NCBI GenBank assembly: GCA_964017155.1
Contig: OZ024854.1
Span: forward strand, 55,864,941-55,928,940
Reading direction: 5' to 3'
Source: Oasisia sp. SBJ-2009
Taxonomy: Eukaryota; Annelida; Polychaeta; Sabellida; Siboglinidae
Length of the DNA stretch: 64,000 bases
Both the position numbers and the translations under genes were made by a program. Positions within the stretch are counted from its first letter, which is position 1, and each line of letters begins with the position of its first letter. Below the pieces are notes generated by a model. The model was not told the origin of the DNA, searched no databases, and saw nothing but the letters and a program-made list of their open reading frames with translations. Of the stretch, positions 1 through 11,797 are shown piece by piece.

Positions 1-186
1 GCCGTGTCTGCCTCTGGACTGGTTGTTTCTCTTCTCGTCATTTCAATTTCCCTTAGGTCTTCACCACCACGCACATCTGGTCTGTCTGACAACACAGGCC
101 TTTGTCTTTGTGGCTGAAATCTATATCCAGCCACTTCTAATTCCGTGCTATTTCCGTCAGACGAAGAATCAGAAAATCCATGTTAT
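1..186 (-). CDS. Possible 5' coding part of another gene (partial, runs off left edge)
   Basis: A minus-strand frame is open for about 60 codons to the window edge. It reads GFSDSSSDGNSTELEVAGYR, then FQPQRQRPVLSDRPDVRGGE, then DLREIEMTRRETTSPEADT. An ATG at 180-182 is out of frame by one base at a T-run. The acidic/Ser start followed by a G-YRFQP motif recalls N-termini of proteins with a P2X7-type zinc-binding C-terminal domain, but this is a loose resemblance. It lies just downstream of the duplicated 3' UTR. Confidence 0.3.
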
Positions 187-459
187 TATTTACGCTCTTT
201 TGTGAGCGCAAAGTCACAGCGCCACCCGACGGAGTTGCCAAGAAGTAGTACGACAACCACTGGCCTATCAGTGGCGGCGAGTCTCATACGTCACTGTTTT
301 TCTAAAATGGCGTTTTCCATAGACTTTCTATAGATATATGTTCTACCATTTTTTTCTGCTAAACCGCTGACGTTAAAAATGTGATTGAGGTTGGAAATTG
401 TTAGTTTTTCTTAGCTCTATTAGGCCCATATCACCAAACCGTTGCCTTTGTTTTCCCTT
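187..459. other. Unique spacer between copy A 3' end and the left-edge open frame
   Basis: Contains CpG-bearing sequence and a GCGCCACCC tract that could be the upstream region of the left-edge frame. No clear TATA box or other element is visible. Confidence 0.25.
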
Positions 460-1754
460 TAAGTGTGTGTGGGGGTGGTGTAAAAATCGATCTGTTAGAG
501 AGATCTGCCACTCCCCTAATATATCAGTTACACATATGTAAAGCTGGACCAGGAAAGAAATAACCACTAACTCTTGCACTTCGATATATCTGATAATTTA
601 TTTAACAAGACATTTGCCACAGTGGCAACAACCGATGGACAAACAAACAAACTTATCCTCATGACATGTATAGTTTGTTGTAAAAGTTCACATCATATAA
701 ACTAATAAAATGTATGCCATGAGAACACGCAATATTTGTATATAACAATAACATGTAGGTAGGTGCATACTATACAATGAAGCAAGATGGACGGAAATTG
801 AAACAAATAATGGTTACCTTAACATTTAAAATAAAATTACTACATATGACTGATCATAACAATTGTGTTACAAGAAATCAAAACAACATCACAATTATAA
901 AAGCATGCAAGTTATAATGTATAAAGTGTACCAAGCTTTATCATAAACTTACGACGTATACAAAGCATATAATAAACTAAGCAATAAATAATAAACTAGT
1001 GAATGACAAAGTGATACCATCATAAAGATGGTAGTCGTTCATACATTTTACCACATTAAAGAGTCAGAAATTAAAATGTATACTAAAATACTGCTGCACT
1101 GATCCTGATGATAAATAAGTTGAGCTTCTATAAAACAGTTTGTCTCGCATGCACAGTTATGTAAAATATAAATAAAAATTATGTGGAAGTATACAATACT
1201 ATAAGTGGAAGTATGCAACACTATCAGTGGAAGTATAGAATACTGTCAGCGGAAGTATATATAATACTATCAGTATACAATACTATCAGTGGAAATACAC
1301 AATACTACATTCAATGTATTCTGTTGGTGCTACACAGCTTTGGTTGAGGGTCAGAGTTCCATTTGTAGACTCACTTTTGAATATTCAAAGAAACAGTAGG
1401 TCCATTACAAAAGATCACAGTACAGACCCTCAGTCTCAATGGCCCCTCCCCGGCATATACCTCTGGAATTATGCAATTTTTTCAGAATAAATTCATAATC
1501 AAAACTTGTAATTTACATCAGTTTGCATAGACCAGTGGCACTTCTTGGCAACATATTGGTCATAATGTATCAGGTACAGACACGAAAACTAACTCATTTT
1601 AAGCTATTTAATTTACATATAATTCATATGATTAATACGGCATTCGGCCGATGTTCTTAAATTTACCCGATGCGATTCAGCCCTTCTGCTGAAACAGTAA
1701 ACTTGGTGAGAGATGCCATCTACTTCCGTCCACATGACCAACTTGGTTGTCGAT
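460..1754 (-). other. Copy A 3' UTR and duplication boundary
   Basis: The match with copy B begins at about 460. A minus-strand AATAAA lies at 597-602, so the 3' UTR would be about 1.1-1.2 kb. It contains a 24-26 bp tandem repeat at 1,180-1,310 (units like ACTATCAGTGGAAGTATA). No convincing gene otherwise. Confidence 0.5.
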
Positions 1755-1919
1755 TCACGACGATGGACCCTTTTCAGCAATGTTTGATGCACTCCCGGCT
1801 GAGTGCAGCCTCCGACTGCTGTGACGATTCGGTGAGTATGCTCGCTTTGGATATGCCCCCTCACTTGGATATGCCCCCTCACTTGGATACGCCCCCTCAC
1901 TGGTCAGTCTGTCTGTGTC
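1755..1919 (-). CDS. Copy A terminal exon h' with intact C-terminus
   Basis: 165 bp including the TGA (1,755-1,757), entered in phase 0 after GTCAACAG. It encodes DTDRLT, three SEGAYP hexapeptides (an 18-bp tandem repeat), then KRAYSPNRHSSRRLHSAGSA and SNIAEKGPSS. A basic, Ser-rich tail like this is common at the ends of long coiled-coil proteins. It is the only intact version of the C-terminus in the window. Confidence 0.65.
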   Translation of the reverse strand, partial: DTDRLTSEGAYPSEGAYPSEGAYPKRAYSPNRHSSRRLHSAGSASNIAEKGPSS

Positions 1920-2032
1920 CTGTTGACCACAGAAGGGTAGCGAATCAGACAAGAGGTCATCACATTCAATGTATTCTGTTGGTGCTACACATCAGTTTGG
2001 AACGCTATGCCAACTATTTTCACTTCTAAAAC

Positions 2033-2330
2033 TTTACTTTGATCTTCTAAGGCATCTGTAAAGATGCTTATTTAATTCACGGAAGCATTTTTGCTGTAAT
2101 TTATTAAATATTTAGTTTTAATTAATTAATTAATTTCTAAGTGTTATAACTGAATGAACTGCGTTTATGTATTTATTTTGCACTATAATTTGTTATTATA
2201 AACGAATGTCATTAAATTATGTATTTATATAGTTACATGTTTTCTTATTTCGTATTATATTTTATGTTAAGTACTAAATTGCTGTGGATATGGAACTATA
2301 CAAAATAAATATTATTATTTCACATCACAA
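2033..2330 (+). mobile_element. LINE-type 3' tail with (ATT)n end (also 24,290-24,580)
   Basis: AT-rich 3' UTR ending GCTGTGGATATGGAACTATA, CAAAATAAATATTATTATTT. The same family recurs at 51,960-52,195 and 53,560-53,690 (TCTCTGGATATGGCACTATG). No coding part is left. The second copy is part of the tandem duplication. Confidence 0.6.
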
Positions 2331-2823
2331 ATCGTGTTTCTAGTTCATAGCGTATGAACGGATTAAAGTGGCTTCCTTGATTAAATCCAATTTTGTTGGT
2401 GTCCAAATATAAATATGTAATCTAAATAAATGTATTTAATATATGTCAGTGATTTAATGCTCTAAAGTCTTCCGGGTTTTTGAGAGAATAAGGAAGCCAA
2501 CAACAGGAAATAGGACAATCACGTCGTGATGCAAGAATATTTGAATTGAATATTCTGCAGCAATTAAATAAGTAAGCAGTTTTTCAATTGATTTTATCAA
2601 AGCTACACTTTAAAATCACAGACACAAGCTTGTATGTGGTAATAAATACTTTGTAGATTTGCTTTTCTGTAAACAATAACTGAACACGAGGTGAAAGCAA
2701 GATAGATTACAATCGAGTCCACCTTTGCACCACTGCACTATTACGCCCCAGAATACCATACTAAGATGTCATCACAAGCTGTCAGCTTGTCAGCACAACA
2801 AGCTGTCAGCATCACTCCCTTAC

Positions 2824-2925
2824 CTGCATATCAAACTCTCCCGCCGGAGTCGGAGTTCGGGAGCGGTTCAACAGGACATCACTAGATGGCGTAGTAGGTC
2901 GATGTGAATCACCTTGGCATAGAAC
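2824..2925 (-). CDS. Copy A exon g'
   Basis: 102 bp, phase 0 to 0. It encodes VLCQGDSHRPTTPSSDVLLN then RSRTPTPAGEFDMQ. Donor CAG|GTAAGG. It is separated from exon a' by the 5.8-kb insertion that copy B lacks. Confidence 0.7.
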
Positions 2926-3164
2926 CTGTCGAGAAACAATGTCATATAGCAACAACTGTGTCGATTATGAACACAGTGTCGTATAGCTGTTGAAACACCA
3001 AAAATTTGACTCTCATACGTCAGCTTAAAGCAAATGTAACAGTTTTGCATTAAAAACAATTACCAAGAAGACAATCAAATACACAGCCACCCCAAATAAT
3101 GCTCCATGAAACATTAACCGATTGGCAGTCAAGTCGGGCATTGACGGTCACCCCGAATCTCCTC

Positions 3165-5050
3165 AGGTTGGCCATAGGGTCCGTGTATATACCGTTTTTT
3201 CCTTTTTCGTTTTCAAATTTGCGAACGAAAAACGAATTCGTTTTTCGTTTTTCGTTTTCAAAAGTGAAGTAAGAAAAACGAAAAACGAATTCGTTTTTCG
3301 TTTTTCGTTTTCAAAAGTGAAGTAAGAAAAACGAAAAACGAATTCGTTTTTCGTTTTTGCATTTAGGATGCTTCGGTCGCGATGCCACTTCGGCTGGCCG
3401 GTAAAAATTGGTAGTTTCCGCGGGATACTTCGGTCGCTGGCAGCGTTTTGAATACGAACTCGCAGAAATGCATCGGCGAAGTGGTATATCTAAGTACCTA
3501 CAGGTAAAATATTGGTCGTTTCGGCGCTGTTCTTTATGTTTTCTTATATATAATAGATCGAAAGATGGATAAATCGAGAGTAGATGTATTTATTTTGTAA
3601 CTGCAACTATGCAATAGTTATTTTAAATTTAGTTTGTAAAATATTTGACTTGCCCTTATTATGACTTATAAATAGTTACTATCTTAGGGGCCACTTTGGG
3701 TTTTTAAATTAGCAATTTTTTATGTAATTATTGAATTCCATTGACGGACCATTACGAATAGCCCAATTGTATTTAGGAGCATGTATATTCCTGAGTATTG
3801 TTTATTAACATTTGCTACTGTACGCATATTGTAAGTAGAGGATATGTGGTAAAAATATAATACGTTTATGGCTTAATGTGTTGCTAGAGTTAGTGTTAAT
3901 TCAATATTATTTTGCATATGTAGTAATTTATAACAGTAGAAGTATGTTTGCATCTGTGTGTAATATGCTGCTTTACATAATATATCAGTCTTTTTAAAAT
4001 TGTGATTGGGTATCTTTTGATTAAACAAATATAGGTATTGTTTATTGTGTGAGGCATACTATTTTAAAACTCTTTTTTTTACAAATGTATATGATGTTCT
4101 GCTGTGTGTCAGTGTGAAATGATTATGCATATTTCTGGTTTGTGTTATCTGCCAATTTTGAAAGTATGCGGGTAATGTTTTATGTTTATGTTTATAATAA
4201 AATTATAATATAATTACAATAAGTTGGTATTCAACTTTGCTTAAACATTAATTCTATGTGGGAGCTATATTTAGTTGAAAATATTATTCTTATAAGTTTG
4301 TTTGCAATTTGTTTATTCAATTACATTTGTGTCCCTAAATCAGTAGATGGTAATTAGTGTGAGGTAATATTATAGAATTATAGAGTGAACTTTTTATTCT
4401 AGTTTGAATAATATACTTTAATCTAGTTATAGGTCCAAATGTTCAAGAACATCGGTTTGCTATTTCATCAATATTATGTTTAATCCAGTTTAAATGCGAG
4501 ATTAATGTAAAGCCCAGAATGTTAAACTGGTTAAGTCTCTCAATATCTACACTGTCAATTGTTCATGTTAATTCATCAACCTATTTATTAGGCATATACG
4601 TTTGTTTTATTAATATTTTAATGAAATGTATAATAACACAAGTTTTATTGGCAACTCAACTGAGTTGGATTGACATTATACAAAAAATACAATTCATGCA
4701 TCTGTATGTAGTTTTAGCTATATTATGTTTATTATAGATCTTTATTAATCAAATATTCAATATTCACTGTGTTTCTGTAATCTGTGAAGGTTTTAATTGT
4801 ACTTGTATCATCAAGTATCATGAGCATAAGTTATGCAGGCTTTTGGAAATCGTTAATATAATTATAGTAAATAACAATATCAGTGGCCCTAAAATTGATC
4901 ATTGGGGAACACCTCGTTTTATAGGTAAAGTATATCATTGTACCTCTTCTAGTCTTACAGACTGCTTACAGTTAGTTGCATATTATTGTGTTAGATGTAT
5001 TGCTGTGAGCTCCATTCCAATGGCTCCTGGCTACCTCACTGATCCGTTCA
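3165..5050. repeat. Left arm of inverted repeat
   Basis: Reverse complement of 5,677-8,297. The outer end carries a TATATACCGTTTTTTCC motif followed by palindromes centred on GAATTC (ACGAATTCGT flanked by TTTTTCG units). Read on the minus strand, 3,700-4,920 shows decayed RT C-terminal features: a GVPQ-like motif, ILGFTLISHLNWIKHNIDEI, and LYNSIILPHTNYHLL. Confidence 0.8.
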
Positions 5051-5676
5051 CGTTAAACAATAGTGTATATGATTGTCACACTTGCAACTGCACAAATATT
5101 TCTGTCAAGAAGTACAACTTGTCTTTAGGCCAGTGTATATTTGCTTACAAGATTGGAAAACTTTGGGACACTATCCCAGAATGTATACAGAATGCAAGCA
5201 GTGCAGAAATCTTTAAAACACACATTTGTTTACAGTTTCTCATGATAGATGTACACACTTGCAAACATTTCATGATAGATATGGCTGAGTGATTGTTTGC
5301 ATTTGGCTGGCAGATTGCTTAGATGAATAAATATTTGTGTGGTGGTGGTAGTGGTAGTCATAGTAAGGGCTTTATCTCAGACAATCAGATTTTTATTATT
5401 GTTATTACTATTATTGTTATGTAGAAGTGGATGAGTTTTAGCAGCTTGCCAGTCGAATGTGGACTGTCATTTAGTCATGCCTTTTGGGATGTCTATGATG
5501 TGCAAATAATTTTACGTCATTAACATTTTAATGATTTAAAAAAATATTTGTAATCTTTTTTATTCATGTTTCTAATAGAATATGAAAAAGTGTCACCTGA
5601 CTGTTTACTAACAACTGAAATGGAATATTTAGGGAGTTGCAAGTGTGACAAACATGCATTCTATTTTTAACACAAA
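5051..5676 (+). pseudogene. Loop of the inverted repeat: LINE C-terminal remnant
   Basis: The plus-strand frame 4,843-5,292 ends with KLWDTIPECIQNASSAEIFK THIC. The LW-x-IP-x-x-I pattern is typical of the C-terminal end of CR1/Jockey-type RT proteins. It runs opposite to the RT remnant in the left arm, so at least two LINE pieces were joined. Confidence 0.45.
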
Positions 5677-8297
5677 CCGATCAGTGAGATAGCCAAGAAC
5701 CATTGGAATGGAGCTCACAGCAATAATATTCAACTAACTGTAAGCAGTCTGTAAGACTATAAGAGGTACAATGATATACTTTACCTATAAAACGAGGCGT
5801 CCCCCAATGATCAATTTTAGGGCCACTGATATTGTTATTTACTATAATTATATTAATGATTTCTAAAAGCCTGCATAACTTATGCTCATGATATTTGATG
5901 ATATAAGTACAATTAAAACCTTCACATATGACAGAAACACAGTGAATATTGAATATTTGATTAATAAAGACCTATAATAAACATATAGCTAAAACTACAT
6001 ACAAATGCATTAATTGTATTTTATAGTATAATGTCAATCCAACTCAGTTGAGTTGCCAATAAAACTTGTGTTATTATACATTTCATTAAAATATTAATAA
6101 AACAAACGTATATGCCTAATAAATAGGTTGATGAATTAACATGAACAATTGACAGTGTAGATATTGAGAGACTTAACGTTATTATTATACATTATCATTA
6201 AAATATTAATAAAACAAAAGTTTTTTTTTTCAAATGCCTAATAAATAGGTTGATGAAGTAACATTAACAATTGACAGTGTAGATATTGAGAGATCTAACT
6301 AGTTTAATAATAATAATACAGTTTTTATATAGCGCTAATTCCCGCATGGCGGATTGATGCACTGCACAAGAAAAATACTAAAATTAATGTTTATTAATAA
6401 ATAAAAATGTAAATTATATAAATTTATATAAATCATACTAACTTGCATGTAAATGATATAAATAAATTTAAAAAAAATTATATTAAACACTGCTTTTAAG
6501 ATGTATAGTACTAAAACATGGTATGCAAATTATATATATATTAATATAAAATTAAAACCCTTTCTAAAACTCTCTACGTAAACATACATATAAATCTATA
6601 AATTAATCTAAAACATAAACACTAATTAAAATATTATTACACTAAAAGGAAATTATAATGCAATGTCCGTCATTTAAAAACAATTTAAATTAATTGAAAT
6701 AATAAATAATTGAAATAATAAAAAGATATGTCTTTAAATACTTTCTAAACATTGGTAATGTCCCGGATGCACAAATGTTCAGAGGTAGTTCATTCCACAG
6801 TCGCGGTGCTGCTGCGCCAAATGCCGAATCACCAAAACGCTTTCGTGGTTTAACAGGTTCTGCCAGATAAGACAGCGCCAAACCATTCATTAACATTCTG
6901 GGCTTTACATTAATCTCGCATTTAAACTGGATTAAACATAATATTGATGAAATAGCAAACAGATGTTCTCAAACAATTGGACCTATAACTAGGTTAAAGT
7001 ATATTATTCAAACTAGAATTAAAATGTCACTCTATAATTCTATAATATTGCCTCACACTAATTACCACCTACTGATCTAGGGACACAAATGTAATTGAAT
7101 AAACAAATTGCAAAAAAAACTTATAAGAATAATATTTTCAAATAAATAAAGCTCCCATATAGAATTACTGTTTAAGCAAAAGTTGAATACCAACTTATTG
7201 TAATTATATTATAATGTTATTATAAATATAAACATAAAACATTACCCGCATACTTTCAAAATTGGCAGATAACACAAACCAGAAATATGCATAATCATTT
7301 CACACTGGCACACAGCAGAACATAATATACATTTGTAAAAAAAGAGTTTTAAAATATTATGCCTCACACAATAAACAATACCTATATTTGTTTAATCAAA
7401 AGATAACCAATCACAATTTTAAAAAGACTGATTATTATGTAAAGCAGCATATTACACACAGATGCAAACATACTTCTACTGTTATAAATTACTACATATG
7501 CAAAATAATATTGAATTAACACTAACTCTAGCAACACATTAAGCCATAAACATATTATATTTTACCACATATCCTCTACTTACAATATGCGTACAGTAGC
7601 AAATGTTAATAAACAATACTCAGGAATATACATGCTCCTAAATACAATTGGGCTATCCGTAATGGTCCGTCAATGGAATTCAATAATTACATAAAAAATT
7701 GCTAATTTAAAAACCCAAAGTGGCCCCTAAGATAGTAACTATTTATTAGTCATAATAGGGGCAAGTCAAATATTTTACAAACTAAATTTTAAATAACTAT
7801 TGCATAGTTGCAGTTACAAAATAAATACATCTACTCTCGATTTATCCATCTTTCGATCTATTATATATAAGAAAACATAAAGAAACGACCAATATTTTAC
7901 CTGTAGGTACTTAGATATACCACTTCGCCGATGCAATTTCTGCGAGTTCGTATTCAAAACGCTGCCAGCGACCGAAGTATCCCGCCGAAACTACCAATTT
8001 TTACCGGCCAGCCGAAGTGGCATCGCGACCGAAGCATCCTATATGCAAAAACGAAAAACGAAAAACGAATTCGTTTTTCGTTTTTCTTACTTCACTTTTG
8101 AAAACGAAAAACGAAAAACGAATTCGTTTTTCGTTTTTCTTACTTCACTTTTGAAAACGAAAAAGGAATTCGTTTTTCGTTTTTCGTTCGCAAATTTGAA
8201 AACGAAAAACGAAAAAGGAATTCGTTATCCGTTTTTCGTTCGCAAATTTGAAAACGAAAAAGGAAAAAACGGTATATACACGGACCCCATAGCCGGC
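5677..8297. repeat. Right arm of inverted repeat, interrupted by a LINE 3' fragment
   Basis: Mirror of 3,165-5,050. It differs by a ~118-bp internal tandem duplication (about 6,060-6,177 and 6,178-6,300) and by the inserted LINE tail at 6,308-6,900. The decayed RT reads on the plus strand here. Confidence 0.8.
6308..6900 (-). mobile_element. 5'-truncated LINE 3' end
   Basis: Minus-strand frame 6,896-6,690 encodes KRFGDSAFGAAAPRLWNELP then a FRKYLKTYLF end, the usual C-terminus of CR1/L2/Jockey-type RTs. A 3' UTR follows, ending in a TAGCGCTATATAAAAACTG-like element and a (TTA)n tail. Same family as 17,550-17,945, 61,575-62,175 and 38,585-38,826. Confidence 0.7.
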
Positions 8298-9048
8298 CAG
8301 CGAATACAGCACACCGTTTGAATTTGGTTTACGTGGTTCCATCTAGTGATTAAGAGAAGCAATAAATGCGACACCTATCTAGACATAGAACATTAATTTG
8401 TGGCTATTTTGGATATTTCCGTTTTCAAAAAATATTTACTGCATTTTTGAAAATGTGACAACAAACGTTTTTTTTGTTGACATTTTAAAATGCCCTCCAG
8501 CCAGGAAGTTGGCCACGTATACTGCTAAAAAGTGTAACATATTATAACAAATTATATACCAGTGTGTAGATAATTTAATGGTCTTTTAAATAAACACAAG
8601 TTGTAGAAGTAAAAAGCCAAGCATAAAACAATTACACCGCAATAAAGTATTTTTTTTACAAAAAAATTCAAAATGTCTTAGTGTCAATCAAGAAATGGTC
8701 AACATATCTTAAAGTTACAACACCAGTTTTGACACCAGTGTGTAGGTACGTTTATTATCTACAACATGCATAAAACATGCAATTGCGAGAATTGAATAAT
8801 AAAGGCATTGGAGCAAAGAAAATGGGACAAGCAGTATTTTAAACATCTATGTCAAATATTTGATAAGGCACAGGCTTCCCGTTAAAATTGGCTGAGTGCT
8901 ATTGGGTTAAATGAAAACAATTGGCCCTATGATTTGAGAGCTTAGAGAAAAATAAAACCGAACGTGGCATAACTGATGAGGAAACCATCTTTGTGGGACG
9001 GAACAAGGGAAAGGATGTGTAAAGCACTGAAGGTCAAGTGAAGGTTAC

Positions 9049-9153
9049 CTGTTCAAGGTTATTCAGCTTCCGTTGCAGCTGCTGGATGCTGTCATGTGAC
9101 ACCTGTCTCCGACTCTCCATCACCTCAGCGTGACGACTCATCTTCTGCTCAAG
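9049..9153 (-). CDS. Copy A exon a'
   Basis: 105 bp. It encodes LEQKMSRHAEVMESRRQVSH then DSIQQLQRKLNNLEQ. Acceptor GTTTGCTACAG and donor CAG|GTAACC. Confidence 0.75.
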
Positions 9154-9169
9154 CTGTAGCAAACACTTA

Positions 9170-9362
9170 CGTTACAGTGTTACAGATGTAACACCGTTAC
9201 ATACACACTTTTGTGTAACGCCCACTCCTGTGCGTGTTAAAGATAATCATGTTACAGACATACCCTTGTGCTACAGACACAGACACAAGACCCTTGTGTT
9301 ACAGACACCCATGTGTTACAGACACAGGTGTTACAGACACACTTGTGTTACAGACACACTTG
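9170..9362. repeat. Minisatellite, ACAGACACACTTGTGTT units (copy B 26,020-26,580)
   Basis: About 17-19 bp units beginning about 15-20 bp upstream of exon a'. Copy B is roughly three times longer with an additional TTAAAAGACACAC variant. Confidence 0.85.
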
Positions 9363-9363
9363 T

Positions 9364-9640
9364 AATAAATAAATAAACTGAGATAAATAATTAAGTAAGC
9401 TAAGATAAATAAATAATAAATATGCTAAGATAAATAAATAAAATTAGGGTGTAAAAATACAGTTTCAAACAGAACAATTTAAAACCAGTCAATGCTATGA
9501 AATATAAACCAGTGCCATCAAGGCATTTAATACAAACGAAATAGATAAGTTTTGAGTTGTTTCAGGAAAGTTGCCAATGTTCCAGTTGACCACTTCACAT
9601 ATGTCTCTACCCAAAAGTTGCACCATTGTGTCAGTGACAT
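9364..9640 (-). mobile_element. LINE 3' remnant next to exon b' (also 26,650-27,060)
   Basis: Minus strand encodes STGTLATFLKQLKTYLFRLY and a stop, a LINE RT C-terminus, followed by an AT-rich 3' UTR with TTTATTTATCTTAGC repeats. Copy B keeps about 150 bp more of the 3' end, including a TTATTATTATTATC tail. Confidence 0.6.
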
Positions 9641-9667
9641 CTCTGAGACGTTGACAGAACTAGTCAC

Positions 9668-9757
9668 CTTCAGCTGGTATTGTTGTTCTTCAAAGTAGTT
9701 AGTGTTTCCCTTTGCCGTTGCGTCCTGTGGCACTGGGGTGTTGGCGCCACTCCGGAT
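9668..9757 (-). CDS. Copy A exon b'
   Basis: 90 bp. It encodes IRSGANTPVPQDATAKGNTN then YFEEQQYQLK. Splice sites are intact; one residue (Ala/Val) differs from copy B. Confidence 0.75.
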
Positions 9758-10591
9758 CTGAAACAGAACTCACCAGTCATTGATCGGTTCATGTTGTAAG
9801 TTCACAAAGACATTCCATTAACATGTTTCACTCTCAAGGTTCTTAACATGTTCAATCTCTCAGTGATTCACTCCCGAGGTTCTGACTTAGTGGCCATTGT
9901 GACAATGGATGACTGACCGCTTGAGTGGACATAGTGACCACAACAACAATCTTATATGATTCAAAAGAAATATATCTCAGCCAGGTCAAACAGTTGGGAT
10001 CTGAACAGGAAACGAGATCCCCATGAACCTTGCCACAGAAAACATATAGTGTTCACTTAATAAAACCAAGTAATGTTTAGCAATGGTGGTAGCTTCTGGT
10101 ATTTCTTGCATCAAGCCATTATTAAAATTATTATTTTAACAAGGAGAATAAACCAAGTTTTCAATAAAATATAAAATTTAAATTTCGATGACATTTGTCT
10201 TCATCGCTGGGAAATATTTTTATTGCAAAATCATGTTGTACAGTATAAATTATACCTATTATAGCATAAAGACAGTCAAAATATGTTTTCATGTATCATT
10301 TAGGAGTTGAAAATAGACGCAGTAAGGGGTGCTTAACTCTGTTTACACATCGACCACGAGGCGTTTTCGAAACTAATGTAGGCGAGGCTAAGAGACAAGG
10401 AAATGCATGATCACGTGATGCAGTATCACGTGAACACAAGTTGACGCCACTAACGCCACACCCAGCCAGGTGCACCACGAACGGACCATGGCGCTTTAAA
10501 AGTGCTACACATCTGAAGAAAAAGACAGAAACACAAGCGTGACGAAGCGTGACGAGGCGTGACGACACGTGCACACATGCGAGAGAGTTAC

Positions 10592-10720
10592 CACGACGAG
10601 GGTTTGTTTGAGCACGCTCAGATGCTCCTGCAGGTTGTCCTTCTGGTCGTGGAGCTGCTCCAGCTCCGTGGCCATCTTGATGCGGGATCGCTCCAGCTCC
10701 AGCATCCCCTCCGTCACCTC
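10592..10720 (-). CDS. Copy A exon c'
   Basis: 129 bp. It encodes EVTEGMLELERSRIKMATEL, then EQLHDQKDNLQEHLSVLKQT, then LVV. Splice sites are intact. The acceptor-side minisatellite is about 0.9 kb here versus about 0.25 kb in copy B. Confidence 0.75.
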
Positions 10721-10734
10721 CTGGGCACACGGGC

Positions 10735-11620
10735 GATAGGGTGACTCACAGATAGGGTGAGAGTGAGATAGGGTGAGAGTGAGATCAGTTGAGAGCGAGA
10801 TAGGGTGTGAGTGAGATAAGGTGTGAGTGAAATAGGGTGTGAGTGAAATAGGGTGACAGTGAGATAGGGTGTGAGTGAGATAGGGTGAAAGTGAGATAGG
10901 ATGTGAGTGAAATAGGGTGACAATGAGATAGGGTGAGAGCGAGATAGGGTGAAAGTGAGATAGGGTGTGAGTGAAATAGGGTGACAATGAGATGGGTGTG
11001 AGCGAGATAGGGTGAGAGCGAGATAGGGTGAGAGCGAGATAGGGTGAGAGCGAGATAGGGTGAGAGCGAGATAGGGTGAGAGCGAGATAGGGTGAGAGTG
11101 AGATAGGGTGAGAGTGAGATAGGGTGAGAGCGAGATAGGGTGAGAGCGAGATAGGGTGAGAGTGAGATAGGGTGAGAGGGAGATAGGGTGAGAGCGAGAT
11201 AGGGTGTGAGTGAGATAGGGTGAAAGTGAGATAGGGTGAGAGCGAGATAGGGTGAGAGCGAGATAGGGTGAGATAGGGTGTGAGTGAGATAGGGTGTGAG
11301 TGAGATAGGGTGTGAGTGAGATAGGGGATGAGTGAGATAGGGTGAGAGTGAGATAGGGTGAGAGTGAGATAGGGTGAGAGCGAGATAGGGTGTGAGTGAA
11401 ATAGGGTGTGAGTGAGATAGGGTGTGAGTGAGATAGGGTGAGAGTGAGATAGGGTGTGAGTGAAATAGGATGTGAGTGACATAGGGTGTCAATGAAATAT
11501 GGTGTGAGCGAGATAGGGTGTCCGGGGATAGAGGGTGACAGGATAATAGGATGTCTGGGCAATAGGGTGACAGGCTGATGGGGTGTCTGGTAATAGGGTG
11601 ACATGTTGATATGGTGTCTG
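10735..11620. repeat. Minisatellite, GATAGGGTGAGAGTGA units (copy B 27,865-28,110)
   Basis: About 16-18 bp units starting about 15 bp upstream of exon c'. On the gene's sense strand they read CTCACCCTATCT, pyrimidine-rich. Roughly 50 units in A and about 12 in B. The end toward 11,620 degrades into CTGGGCAATAGGGTG variants. Three frames stay open across it; these are not genes. Confidence 0.9.
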
Positions 11621-11628
11621 GGCTATAT

Positions 11629-11797
11629 CCCAATGTAAAATCCCACATTGCTTCAAAAAGTCACCTATTATCCCTGTTCCCAAATATTCTATAGCCTTTT
11701 GTTTAAATGCTTGGTCCTCCAGTTTCAGAATTCAATTATCGATCAATTGCTTGACTAATTTCGGTTTGCATATCGTGAAAATAGATCTGTCAACACC
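11629..11797 (+). pseudogene. LINE RT fragment trapped between two minisatellites (copy B 28,118-28,303)
   Basis: Matches 40,510-40,735 of the LINE at 38,827-42,120 (TCCCAATGTAAAATCCC to GCATATCGTGAAAATAGATC) with a 49-bp internal deletion equivalent to 40,592-40,640. The deletion is shared by both gene copies, so it predates the duplication. Confidence 0.85.

Larger units (their letters stand above)
3118..8907. mobile_element. 5.8-kb insertion specific to copy A, containing a large inverted repeat
   Basis: Copy B runs straight from CATGAAACATTAA into ATGAAAAAAATTGG, while copy A holds 5.8 kb between the same sequences. The insertion contains inverted arms 3,165-5,050 and 5,677-8,297, a 0.6-kb loop, and about 600 bp of flank on the right. 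The flank 8,300-8,900 has no recognisable gene. Confidence 0.75.

Noticed and set aside
9170..9362. Regularly spaced ACAGACACACTTGTG units as a CRISPR array
   Set aside because: Units are contiguous without unique spacers and the DNA is eukaryotic.
10714..11648. Open frames of 287-325 residues with SHPISLTPYL repeats
   Set aside because: Minisatellite translation in all three minus frames, within an intron between reconstructed exons c' and d'.
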